64,000 bases of DNA from Actibacterium sp. XHP0104. GTDB lineage: Bacteria > Pseudomonadota > Alphaproteobacteria > Rhodobacterales > Rhodobacteraceae. The position numbers and the translations under genes are program-made. Shown in pieces: positions 56,257-64,000 of the stretch. Location: positions 62,001 through 126,000 of the forward strand of contig NZ_JAOWLE010000003.1 of NCBI RefSeq assembly GCF_025751515.1, read 5' to 3'. Under the pieces are notes generated by a model, which saw nothing but the letters and a program-made list of their open reading frames with translations, made no database searches and was not told where the DNA came from. The first letter of the stretch is position 1; each line of letters opens with the position of its first letter.

Positions 56257-57410
56257 CCCTGCGCCGGGCCGGCCTGATCCTGGCACTGCTGGCGGGCCTT
56301 TGCGGCCCGGCCACCGCCCTTGCCCAGACCGATGACCCGGTGATCGCCGCCCGCCGCGCCGCGCAAAAGCTGGACCAGGCCGCCATGGCCCTGCAGGACG
56401 CCCAGCGCGCCGGCGACCGCATCGACGCCCTGACCCAGACCATCCGCGCCTACGAGGACGGGCTGGTCGCCCTGCGCGAGGGGCTGCGCCGCGCCGCGAT
56501 CCGTGAACAGGCCATCCAGATGGAGCTGGACGCCCGCAGCGAAGAGGTATCGCGCCTGCTGGGGGTGCTGGTGACGATGCAGCGCGCGCCCGAGACGCTG
56601 TTGCTGCTGCACCCGTCGGGGCCGGTGGGTTCGGCCCGCTCGGGGATGTTGCTGACCGAGGTCACGCCCGCCCTTCAGGCCCGCGCCGAGGCGCTGCGGG
56701 TGACGCTGGAAGAGGTGGCCGTGCTGCGCGCCTTGCAGCTAGAGGCCGAAACCCGGCTGAACGACGGGCTGGCGGGCGTGCAACAGGCCCGGACCGAGCT
56801 GTCGCAGGCCATTTCCGATCGCACCGACCTGCCGCGTCGCTTTGCCTCTGACCCCGATCAGCTGCGCGCGCTGTTGCAAGGCAGCGATACGCTGGAAGGC
56901 TTTGCCAGCGGGCTGGCAACGCTGGGCCAGGGCGAGGCGCTGCCGCCGATTGCCGGGTTCGAGATGTCCAAGGGCGCGCTGCCGCTGCCGGTGCAGGGCG
57001 TCGTCCTGCGCAAGTTCAACGAGACCGATGCCGCCGGCGTGCGCCGCCCCGGTCTGATCGTCGCCACGCCGCCGCTGGCGCTGGTCACAACGCCCGCCCC
57101 GGCCACGATCCGTTATCTTGGGCCGCTCCTGGACTACGGAAACGTGATCATCCTTGAGCCCGCCAGCGACACGTTGCTGGTGTTGGCCGGGCTGGAACAG
57201 GTTTATGGTGCTGTCGGAGAGGTCTTGCCCGCCGGCGCCCCGGTCGGTCTGATGGGCGGGGCCGACCCCAATGTGACGGCCTTTCTGGACGACACGCAAC
57301 AAGGCGGTGGCGCAACGCGTCCAGAAACGCTTTATATAGAGCTGAGACAGAACAATACCCCGGTGGACCCCAGCGCGTGGTTCAGTCTGAGGAAGGAAGA
57401 CAGTCGATGA
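56253..57410 (+). CDS. envC: Murein hydrolase activator, EnvC family (degenerate M23)
   Basis: A 385-residue periplasmic protein with a signal peptide (AGLILALLAGLCGPATALA). Long coiled-coil helices (~25-210) are followed by a LytM/M23-like domain (~260-375; YLGPLLDYGNVIILEPASDTLLVLAGL). The usual zinc-binding His and HxH residues are absent, as in EnvC-type activators that switch on amidases rather than cut peptidoglycan themselves. It overlaps gpmI by 4 bp and ctpA by 4 bp, the typical alphaproteobacterial order. Confidence 0.88.
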   Translation: MTLRRAGLILALLAGLCGPATALAQTDDPVIAARRAAQKLDQAAMALQDAQRAGDRIDALTQTIRAYEDGLVALREGLRRAAIREQAIQMELDARSEEVSRLLGVLVTMQRAPETLLLLHPSGPVGSARSGMLLTEVTPALQARAEALRVTLEEVAVLRALQLEAETRLNDGLAGVQQARTELSQAISDRTDLPRRFASDPDQLRALLQGSDTLEGFASGLATLGQGEALPPIAGFEMSKGALPLPVQGVVLRKFNETDAAGVRRPGLIVATPPLALVTTPAPATIRYLGPLLDYGNVIILEPASDTLLVLAGLEQVYGAVGEVLPAGAPVGLMGGADPNVTAFLDDTQQGGGATRPETLYIELRQNNTPVDPSAWFSLRKEDSR

Positions 57411-58741
57411 AAAAGTTCGCCATGGCCGCGTTTGCCGGCACCGTTGCAGGCGCCGTGCTGACCACCCAGTTCGCAGGGCCGCTGATCGCGCAGCAGGCCG
57501 ACAAGACCAGCTCGGTCTATGAACAGCTGGATCTGTTCGGGGACATCTTTGAACGCATCCGCGCGCAATATGTCGAAGAGGTGGACTCGGCCGATCTGAT
57601 CGAGGCTGCGATCAATGGCATGCTGACGTCGCTTGACCCGCACAGCAGCTATCTGCCGCCGAAAGATTTCGACGACATGCAGGTTCAGACCCGTGGCGAA
57701 TTCGGCGGGCTGGGCATCGAGGTCACCCAGGAAGAGGGCTTTGTCAAAGTCGTGTCGCCCATCGACGACACCCCCGCCGACGAGGCCGGGATCGAGGCTG
57801 GCGATTTCGTCACCCATGTCGATGGCGAAAGCGTGCTGGGCCTGACCCTGGATCAGGCGGTCGAGATGATGCGCGGGCCGGTCGGCTCTGAAATCGTCAT
57901 CACCGTCGTGCGCAAGGGCATCGACGAGCCGTTCGACGTGACCATCATCCGCGATACGATCAAGCTGACCGCCGTGCGCTCGCGCCTGGTAGGCAACACG
58001 ATCGTGGTGCGCGTCACCACCTTCAACGACCAGACCTATCCCACCCTCAAAACCAAGCTGGATGAGGCCATCAAGGAACTGGGCGGGCTGGACAATGTCA
58101 GCGGCGTCGTGCTGGACCTGCGCAACAACCCCGGCGGGTTGCTGACCCAGGGGATCATGGTGTCGGATGCCTTCCTTGAGGCCGGCGAGATCGTGTCGAC
58201 CCGCGGCCGCAACCCCGAGGACAGCGAACGCTATAACGCCACGCCCGGCGACCTGATCGAGGGTAAGCCGCTGGTGGTGCTGATCAACGGCGGCTCGGCC
58301 TCGGCGTCCGAAATCGTGACCGGCGCGTTGCAGGATCACCGCCGCGCCATCGTCGTGGGCACCAAGAGCTTTGGCAAAGGCTCGGTTCAGACCGTCATGC
58401 CGCTGAACGGCAACGGCGCGATGCGTCTGACTACGGCGCGCTATTACACCCCGTCGGGCCGGTCGATCCAGGCCCTGGGCGTGTCGCCCGATATCGTGGT
58501 GGCCCAGCCGCCGCGCGTGCCCGAGACCGAGACCGAGGAAGAGGCCAACCGCCGCATCCGGTCCGAGGCCGATCTGCGTGGCAGCCTGAACAACGACTCG
58601 ATGACCGAGGACGAACGCAAGCAGGCGTTGGAAGAACAGCAAAAGGCCGAAGAGGCCGCCAAGCTGCGCGAAGAGGATTATCAGCTGGCCTATGCCATCG
58701 ACATCCTCAAGGGTCTGTCGGCACTGGATACGGACAAGTAG
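57407..58741 (+). CDS. ctpA: Carboxy-terminal processing protease (S41)
   Basis: A 444-residue periplasmic S41 protease with an N-terminal signal/anchor. The PDZ domain (~90-180) includes FGGLGIEVTQEEGFVKVVSP. The catalytic Ser lies in GGSASASEIVTGAL and the Lys in GTKSFGKGSVQT, both present. The C-terminal tail is charged, with RREE-like coils. CtpA degrades or trims envelope proteins, including cell-wall hydrolases, which fits with EnvC upstream. The ATG overlaps the envC TGA. rppH begins immediately after its stop. Confidence 0.96.
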   Translation: MKKFAMAAFAGTVAGAVLTTQFAGPLIAQQADKTSSVYEQLDLFGDIFERIRAQYVEEVDSADLIEAAINGMLTSLDPHSSYLPPKDFDDMQVQTRGEFGGLGIEVTQEEGFVKVVSPIDDTPADEAGIEAGDFVTHVDGESVLGLTLDQAVEMMRGPVGSEIVITVVRKGIDEPFDVTIIRDTIKLTAVRSRLVGNTIVVRVTTFNDQTYPTLKTKLDEAIKELGGLDNVSGVVLDLRNNPGGLLTQGIMVSDAFLEAGEIVSTRGRNPEDSERYNATPGDLIEGKPLVVLINGGSASASEIVTGALQDHRRAIVVGTKSFGKGSVQTVMPLNGNGAMRLTTARYYTPSGRSIQALGVSPDIVVAQPPRVPETETEEEANRRIRSEADLRGSLNNDSMTEDERKQALEEQQKAEEAAKLREEDYQLAYAIDILKGLSALDTDK

Positions 58742-59236
58742 ATGACGCCCGAACAGATCGCGGCCCTGCCCTATCGGCCTTGCGTCGGTGTGATGCTGGT
58801 GAATGCCGACGGGCATGTGTTCGTCGGCCAGCGCAAGGATAGCGAGGTCGCCGCCTGGCAGATGCCTCAGGGCGGGATCGACCCGGGCGAAGACCCGTGC
58901 GATGCCGCCCTGCGCGAGCTGTGGGAAGAAACCGGCGTCACCGCCGATCTGGTCGATGTGGTCGGCCAGACCGGCGACTGGGTGACCTACGACCTGCCCG
59001 ACAGCCTGGTCGGCCATATCTGGGGCGGCAAGTATCGCGGCCAGAAACAGCTGTGGTTCCTGCTGCGGTTCAATGGCAGCGATGACCAGATCAACATCGA
59101 AACCGATCACCCCGAGTTCAGCGAATGGGCCTGGCTGCCCGCCGATCAGCTGGTGGCCAACATCGTGCCCTTCAAGCGCGAGGTCTATGCCAGCGTGGTC
59201 GACAGCCTGGGCCCGCTGATCAAAGCCCGCGCCTGA
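58742..59236 (+). CDS. rppH: RNA pyrophosphohydrolase
   Basis: A 164-residue Nudix enzyme. The Nudix box is complete: [20 protein letters not shown] followed by TGV, with the RppH PQGG entry. It removes pyrophosphate from the 5' end of triphosphorylated mRNA, triggering RNase E decay. It begins at the base after the ctpA stop and is the end of the run that starts with rsfS. No terminator with a T-run is visible after it. Confidence 0.95.
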   Translation: MTPEQIAALPYRPCVGVMLVNADGHVFVGQRKDSEVAAWQMPQGGIDPGEDPCDAALRELWEETGVTADLVDVVGQTGDWVTYDLPDSLVGHIWGGKYRGQKQLWFLLRFNGSDDQINIETDHPEFSEWAWLPADQLVANIVPFKREVYASVVDSLGPLIKARA

Positions 59237-59431
59237 TCGCCTGCGACAATGGGCCGGTTGGCCCCGCCGCGCGGTTGCGTTATCATCAGTCACGCACCCA
59301 AGGTGCATGTGACGGAGATTGGATGTCAGAGCTTGTGTAAGACGGCCCTTCGCTAAGTCGAGGGCCTGATGAACGCCCCCGGAACCAAGTGGTTCGCGGG
59401 ATATTTGCGTTTTCCTTACACGAGACCATCG

Positions 59432-59686
59432 ATGAATTTATCCAAGATCGAACAGCGTGTTCTGCACGTTCTGGCGCAGGGCGGGCGTATTCTACACGAA
59501 CGCCGCGGCGCCAAGGTGGCCCATGTCACCTGTTTCACCCGCGACGGAATGGTTCTGGCCGATTGCGACCTGGCGGTGTTTGCCCGCCTGCGCCGTCGTC
59601 GCCTGATCGAGTCGCGTCATGGCGGCCCCTATCGCATTTCGCGACGGGGTCGGCTGGGCGTGCGCGCCCAGCTCGACAACCGCTGA
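59432..59686 (+). CDS. yjhX: YjhX family protein (UPF0386), toxin-like
   Basis: An 84-residue protein nearly identical in plan to E. coli YjhX: MNLSKIEQRVLHVLAQGGRI, CFTRDGMVLADCDLAVFARL, GGPYRISRRGRLGVRAQLDNR. In E. coli YjhX is reported as a toxin paired with the acetyltransferase-like antitoxin YjhQ; the family also occurs alone. No antitoxin candidate is adjacent. The start MNLSKIEQ is the family start; the frame extends to 59369 upstream without similarity. A terminator follows. Confidence 0.87.
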   Translation: MNLSKIEQRVLHVLAQGGRILHERRGAKVAHVTCFTRDGMVLADCDLAVFARLRRRRLIESRHGGPYRISRRGRLGVRAQLDNR

Positions 59687-59692
59687 ACCCAG

Positions 59693-59721
59693 ACCAGAGG
59701 CCCTTGGGCCTCTGGTTGCTT
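59693..59721. terminator. Terminator between yjhX and the transglycosylase gene
   Basis: ACCAGAGGCCC (59693-59703) and GGGCCTCTGGT (59706-59716) form a perfect 11-bp stem with a 2-base loop, followed by TGCTT. It can serve both convergent genes. Confidence 0.72.
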
Positions 59722-60988
59722 ACCGGGTTTTCAGGTGCTTCAGCAGCTCTTGCGAGGGGTATCCGTCGGGGGTGATGCCGCGGGCCTCTTGAAAGGCGCG
59801 GATGGCGTTGATCGTGTTGGGGCCGATGATGCCGTCGATCTTGTCATCCAGGTAACCCATCCGGGTCAGGCGGCGCTGCATTTCCTTTTTTTCGTTGAAC
59901 GACAGCGGCTTGTACCCGCGCGGCCACGAGGCCTGAATTTCCGGCCCGCCTTTCAGACGATCGGACAGATGCCCCACGCCGATCACATAGGCATCGGCGA
60001 CGTTATAGCGTTCGAGCACCGCGAAATTCTTGAAGATCATGAAGGCCGCGCCCTGCGACCCGGCGGGCAGCAGGATCGACGCCGCGCCGTGGTTCGGCAC
60101 AGGGCGGCCCTGCATGTCGGTCACGCCCATTGCGGCCCAGTCTGAAGGCATCTTTTGGATCTTGCGGCTCGCCAGCCCATAGTTGAACCCGCGCGGCAGG
60201 CGCACCTCGACGCCCCAGGGCTGGCCCTTGACCCAGCCGTTGCGGGCCAGATAGGCGGCGGTCGAGGCCAGCGCGTCGGCGGGGTTATCCGACCAGATGT
60301 CGCGTTTCCCGTCGCCGGTGAAATCGACCGCAAAGGCCAGATAGCTGGACGGGATGAACTGGGTATGCCCCATCGCGCCGGCCCAGCTGCCCTTCATGTT
60401 GCGCGGGGCCACGTCGCCCGATTGCAGGATCTTCAGCGCGTCGATCAGCTGTGCCTCGAAAAATGCGCCGCGCCGCCCGTCGAAGGCCAGCGTCGCCAGC
60501 GCCTCGATGATCGGGATATCGCCCTTGTGGGCGCCATAGGCGCTTTCCAGCCCCCAGATCGCCGTGACGATTTCCTTGTCGACGCCGTATTTCGCCTCGA
60601 CCGCGTTCAGCACGCGGGCCTGGTCGCGCAACGCCTCTTTGCCATTGGCCACCCGCGTGGGCGAGGCGGCGCTGTCGAGGTAATCCCAGATCTGCTTGGT
60701 ATATTCCGACTGGTTCCGGTCCTTGGCGATCACGCTGTCATTGTAGCGCACCCCGGAAAAGGCATTATCGAACACCCGCGCCGAGATGCCCCGCGACAGG
60801 GCGCGCCCGCGAAAACCGTTGATCCAGCGGCCAAAGGCCTGGTTCGAGGTCGATACGCGAACATTGTTCTCGGGCTGCTGCATCTGGGGCCTGGCGGTCG
60901 GTTTCAGAACGGGCTCTGCCTGCACGGCCACGGCGCCTGCCGTAAGCACTGCCCCTGCCAGACCGAGCGCACCTATCCAACGTTTCAT
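59720..60988 (-). CDS. Lytic murein transglycosylase (MltB type) with peptidoglycan-binding domain
   Basis: A 422-residue exported enzyme. A signal peptide (GALGLAGAVLTAGAVAVQA) precedes a SLT_2/MltB-type catalytic domain (~65-340) with the active Glu in AIWGLESAYG, the substrate region GAMGHTQFIPSSYLAFAVDFTGDGKRDIW, and a C-terminal PG_binding_1 domain (RRLTRMGYLDDKIDGIIGP, then AIRAFQEARG). It cleaves glycan strands to anhydromuropeptides. It is convergent with yjhX and near RNase R on the same strand (88-bp gap). Confidence 0.93.
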   Translation of the reverse strand: MKRWIGALGLAGAVLTAGAVAVQAEPVLKPTARPQMQQPENNVRVSTSNQAFGRWINGFRGRALSRGISARVFDNAFSGVRYNDSVIAKDRNQSEYTKQIWDYLDSAASPTRVANGKEALRDQARVLNAVEAKYGVDKEIVTAIWGLESAYGAHKGDIPIIEALATLAFDGRRGAFFEAQLIDALKILQSGDVAPRNMKGSWAGAMGHTQFIPSSYLAFAVDFTGDGKRDIWSDNPADALASTAAYLARNGWVKGQPWGVEVRLPRGFNYGLASRKIQKMPSDWAAMGVTDMQGRPVPNHGAASILLPAGSQGAAFMIFKNFAVLERYNVADAYVIGVGHLSDRLKGGPEIQASWPRGYKPLSFNEKKEMQRRLTRMGYLDDKIDGIIGPNTINAIRAFQEARGITPDGYPSQELLKHLKTR

Positions 60989-61076
60989 GGAGTTTACCTG
61001 CTTGCCTGTTTGTTATTTGCCGCAAGTGTAGCGCGATGTAGCGCGATTCCAAAGTGGGGTTGTGAGGGTCGGCAAG

Positions 61077-63335
61077 CTAGCGCCGGCGGCGTGCGACCTT
61101 GCGCTTGGTGGCGGCTGATTTCGCCTTTGACTTGGCCACCTTGCGACGCACGGCGCGGTTCTTGCCGCCCTTGGACCCTCCGCGCGGCAGCGGTTTGTCA
61201 TCCAGAGACAGCAATTCCAGATGCAGCCCGCCGGTGACCGGCACGGCCTCGGTCAGGCGCACGGTGACGCGCTGGCCCAGCCCGATTTCGGTGCCGGTAT
61301 CGGCGCCGATCAGGGTCTGGCTGTCGCGGTCGTGGTGGAAATATTCGCGCCCCAGCTCGCGGATCGGCACCAGGCCATCGGCGCCGGTGTCGTCCAGCTT
61401 TACGAACACACCAAACCGCGCGATGCCCGACACGCGGCCGGTGAATTCATTGCCGACCCGCTCGGACAGATAGGCCGCCAGGTAGCGGTCGGTCGTGTCG
61501 CGCTCGGCCGCCATTGAACGGCGTTCTGTTTCCGAGATGTGCTGCGCGGTGTCTTCCAGCCGGTCGACATCCTCGGGGCTGAGACCGTCGTCGCCCCAGC
61601 CATGGGCCGAGATCAGCGCGCGGTGCACGATCAGGTCGGAATAGCGCCGGATGGGCGAGGTGAAATGCGCATACGACCGCAGCGCCAGCCCGAAATGTCC
61701 AAAGTTTTCAGGGTTGTAATAGGCCTGCGTCATCGACCGCAGGGTCGACAGGTTGATCAGCTCGGAAAACTCGGTGCCCATGGCGGCATCGAGCAGCGCG
61801 TTCAGATGCTGGGTTTTCAGCACCTGCCCCTTGGCCAGCGTGAAGCCGCTGGCGGCGGCCACGTCGCGCAGGGCGTCCAGTTTCTCGGGGCTGGGTTCCT
61901 CGTGCACGCGGAACAGCAGCGGCCGGCGCATCTTGATCAGCTCTTCGGCGGCGGCGACGTTGGCGAGGATCATGAATTCCTCGATCAGGCGATGCGCGTC
62001 CAGCCGATCGCGGAAGGCCACGGAATGCACATTGCCATCGTCATCGAGAATGATCTGGCGTTCGGGCAGGTCCAGGTCAAGCGGCTGACGCGCGGCGCGG
62101 GCTTTGCGGGCGGCCTCGTAGGCGGCGTAAAGCGGGCGGATCACGTCATCAAGCAGCGGCTCGGTTTTCTCGTTCGGCGCGCCATCCATGGCGGCCTGCA
62201 CCTCGGTGTAATTCAGCGAGGCCACCGATTTCATCAGCCCGCGCACGAAACGATGGCCGATCTTGACGCCATGGGCATCCAGCGTCATCCGCACGGCCAA
62301 GCAGGCGCGCGGCACGCCTTCGTGCAGCGAGCACAGATCGCCCGACAGGCGGTCGGGCAGCATCGGCACGACGCGATCGGGGAAATAGGTCGAGTTGCCA
62401 CGCTTGCGCGCCTCGCGGTCCAGCGCGCTGCCGGGGGTGACGTAATGGGCGACATCGGCAATGGCGACCCAGACGATATGCCCGCCCTCATTTTTCGGGT
62501 CGTCGTCGGGCATGGCAAAGACGGCATCGTCGTGGTCGCGCGCGTCGGACGGATCGATCGTGACCAGCGGCATCTCGCGCAGATCCTTGCGGTCGCCCAG
62601 CCCGGCGGGCTTTTCCGCATCGGCCTCGGCGATCACGGCATCGGGGAAATCGTCGGGAATGCCGTGCTGGTGAATGGCGATCAGCGACACGGCCTTGGGC
62701 GCGGTCGGGTCACCAAGGCGTTGGATGATCCGCGCCTTTTGCAGGCCCAGACGCGCGCGCGGCCCGGCCTGTTCGGCCTCGACCAACTCGCCATCCTTGG
62801 CGTCCAGCGTGGCGCCGGGAGCGACCTGCCATTCCTTGTCGGCGCCCTTGTCGATGGGCATGATCCGCCCGCCCTCGGCGCCCTTGCGGAAGACGCCCAG
62901 AATGCGGTGCGGGTTGGTGCCGATGCGGCGGATCAGGCGGCCCTCATAGCTGTGGTCGTCGGCCTTGACCTCGGACACGCGGGCCAGAATGCGATCACCC
63001 GCGCCCAGCGCCGGGTCGTTGTCGCGCATCACCATCAGAATGCGCGGCGGGGTGCCCTCGCCCTGCCATTCCAGCGCGCTGGCGAACAGGTCGCCATCGT
63101 CATTGGGGCCGGTGACCTGCAACACCGCAACAGGCGGCAGCTTGTCGGTCTCGCGATAGGTCTTCTTGCGCTTTTGCAGATGGCCCTCGTCCTCAAGTTC
63201 CTTGAGGATACGCTTGAGGTCGATGCGGTCGGCCCCTTTGATCCCGAAGGCCTTGGCGATGTCACGCTTGGCGGTCAGGGTGGGGTTGTCGGTGATCCAG
63301 GCAAGGATCTGGTCTTTCGAGGGGATCTGGCTCAT
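61077..63335 (-). CDS. rnr: Ribonuclease R
   Basis: A 752-residue RNase II family exonuclease. An N-terminal wHTH-like and cold-shock region precede the RNB catalytic domain (TIDPSDARDHDDAVFA with the acidic metal site; later DLDLPERQIILDDDG and SLNYTEVQAAMDG). A C-terminal S1 domain (EFTGRVSGIARFGVFVKLDD) is followed by a very basic Lys/Arg tail typical of RNase R. It degrades structured RNA 3' to 5'. The start MSQIPSKDQI is taken; a longer frame upstream covers the GNAT gene's end. Confidence 0.97.
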   Translation of the reverse strand: MSQIPSKDQILAWITDNPTLTAKRDIAKAFGIKGADRIDLKRILKELEDEGHLQKRKKTYRETDKLPPVAVLQVTGPNDDGDLFASALEWQGEGTPPRILMVMRDNDPALGAGDRILARVSEVKADDHSYEGRLIRRIGTNPHRILGVFRKGAEGGRIMPIDKGADKEWQVAPGATLDAKDGELVEAEQAGPRARLGLQKARIIQRLGDPTAPKAVSLIAIHQHGIPDDFPDAVIAEADAEKPAGLGDRKDLREMPLVTIDPSDARDHDDAVFAMPDDDPKNEGGHIVWVAIADVAHYVTPGSALDREARKRGNSTYFPDRVVPMLPDRLSGDLCSLHEGVPRACLAVRMTLDAHGVKIGHRFVRGLMKSVASLNYTEVQAAMDGAPNEKTEPLLDDVIRPLYAAYEAARKARAARQPLDLDLPERQIILDDDGNVHSVAFRDRLDAHRLIEEFMILANVAAAEELIKMRRPLLFRVHEEPSPEKLDALRDVAAASGFTLAKGQVLKTQHLNALLDAAMGTEFSELINLSTLRSMTQAYYNPENFGHFGLALRSYAHFTSPIRRYSDLIVHRALISAHGWGDDGLSPEDVDRLEDTAQHISETERRSMAAERDTTDRYLAAYLSERVGNEFTGRVSGIARFGVFVKLDDTGADGLVPIRELGREYFHHDRDSQTLIGADTGTEIGLGQRVTVRLTEAVPVTGGLHLELLSLDDKPLPRGGSKGGKNRAVRRKVAKSKAKSAATKRKVARRRR

Positions 63336-63366
63336 GACACCGCCGTAGCACGCGGCGGGTGCGGCG

Positions 63367-63798
63367 TCATGAGGAAAACAGCGGGCATTCCATGTCACGA
63401 TGCGGAATGCCGGCATCGAGGTATTCATCGCCATAGGCGGCAAAGCCCAGCTTTTCGTAGAACCCCAACGCATGGGTCTGGGCCGACAGATAGGCGGTGG
63501 TCAGGCCAGGCTGATCGCGCAGCACCTCAAGGCAGGCCTGCATGATCTGCGCGCCCAAGCCGGTGCCGCGATGGCTGCGCAGCACGGCAACGCGGCCGAT
63601 CTTGCCCACGGGCGGTTTCAGCAACAGCCGCGCGGTGCCGACGGGCACGCCATCGTCCAGCGCCAGCAGATGGATGGCGCCTGCGTCCAGATCGTCCAAC
63701 TCCTCGGCCTCGGGCACCTGTTGTTCCTCGATGAACACCACGCGCCGGATGGCATGGCAGGCGGCCAGGTCGTCAGAGGGGCCAATGGTCAGCGTCAT
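63367..63798 (-). CDS. GNAT family N-acetyltransferase (ElaA-like)
   Basis: A 143-residue GNAT protein. The acetyl-CoA motif A is [20 protein letters not shown] and the C-terminal motif B is [34 protein letters not shown]; the sequence [20 protein letters not shown] resembles the ElaA group. Its substrate is unknown. The ATG is at 63798; the last bases of dapE overlap it (dapE stop at 63795). It lies 31 bp from rnr on the same strand. Confidence 0.9.
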   Translation of the reverse strand: MTLTIGPSDDLAACHAIRRVVFIEEQQVPEAEELDDLDAGAIHLLALDDGVPVGTARLLLKPPVGKIGRVAVLRSHRGTGLGAQIMQACLEVLRDQPGLTTAYLSAQTHALGFYEKLGFAAYGDEYLDAGIPHRDMECPLFSS

Positions 63799-64000
63799 GC
63801 AAAATATCCTTGCAGAATGCGGGTATAGATCGCCTTTAGCTGTTCGATTTGTGCAACCGGCACGCATTCGTCGACCTTGTGCATGGTCTTGCCGACAAGG
63901 CCGAATTCGACCACCGGGCAGTGGTCTTTGACGAACCGCGCATCCGACGTACCGCCCGAGGTGGAATAGTCGGGTCGCACCCCGGTTTCGGCCTCGACCG
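63795..64000 (-). CDS. dapE: Succinyl-diaminopimelate desuccinylase (C-terminal part, cut by window edge)
   Basis: Only the last ~68 residues are in the window; the gene continues beyond position 64000. The conserved C-terminal block [29 protein letters not shown] is typical of DapE in the M20 peptidase family, with the final metal-ligand His region. DapE releases diaminopimelate from its succinyl form for lysine and peptidoglycan. Its stop overlaps the GNAT start by 4 bp. Confidence 0.92.
   Translation of the reverse strand, partial: VEAETGVRPDYSTSGGTSDARFVKDHCPVVEFGLVGKTMHKVDECVPVAQIEQLKAIYTRILQGYFA

Noticed and set aside
61539-63545. A 668-codon plus-strand frame opposite RNase R
   Set aside because: Antisense shadow of rnr, whose domains and motifs are complete on the minus strand.

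Overview
This is a high-GC chromosomal window from an alphaproteobacterium, almost certainly order Rhodobacterales (Roseobacter/Paracoccus-type). The evidence is the gene content: LabA-like NYN protein, DUF2794, membrane-bound ferritin-type MbfA, small Rhodobacterales-only hypotheticals, the rsfS-rlmH-gpmI-envC-ctpA-rppH run, and a YjhX-like protein. The strongly CTG-biased leucine codons agree. No rRNA genes or CRISPR arrays are seen; one tRNA gene, tRNA-Pro(CGG), is present.

Layout. 1-17.3 kb: core and house-keeping genes. These are an OmpA-family protein (cut by the window edge), a LysR regulator, a FadH-like dienoyl-CoA reductase, two small hypotheticals, a lipoprotein, a CPBP protease, accD-folC, zapE, an MFS transporter, a HAD phosphatase, a DUF188 protein, fghA, an AEC carrier, an MbfA-type ferritin/iron exporter divergent from a TetR regulator, a NYN-domain protein and a cytochrome c'. 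17.3-26.7 kb: an unassigned structured small-RNA candidate, DUF2794, a cell-wall NlpC/P60 peptidase with an M17 aminopeptidase, a beta carbonic anhydrase, asd, a capsule-type protein, and glpK-glpD. 26.8-32.3 kb: an IclR regulator followed by mtoX (SBP56-type methanethiol oxidase), a Sco-type copper chaperone, a MauG-like di-haem protein and glutathione-dependent formaldehyde dehydrogenase. This reads as one unit for methanethiol oxidation, enzyme maturation and formaldehyde disposal; fghA, the next formaldehyde step, is at 12.6 kb.

32.4-43.2 kb: a 10,785-bp integrative element in the 3' half of tRNA-Pro(CGG), bounded by 50-bp direct repeats with one mismatch. It carries a tyrosine integrase with phased 10-bp arm-site repeats, a lower-GC cargo (DNA methyltransferase, an 80-aa protein, a possible nuclease), an AlpA-type regulator, a TOPRIM/SF3 primase-helicase next to an iteron-rich origin-like region, and a TerS-like/TerL pair with three small genes. 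There are no capsid, portal or tail genes. This is the layout of a phage satellite, and it is the most notable system here.

43.3-64 kb: core genes again. leuB, leuD and leuC are all on the minus strand with unrelated genes between them. A two-subunit CoA transferase, an MscS channel, and the rsfS-rlmH-gpmI-envC-ctpA-rppH series (with stop/start overlaps) follow. The window ends with a YjhX-like protein, an MltB-type transglycosylase, RNase R, a GNAT acetyltransferase and the end of dapE.
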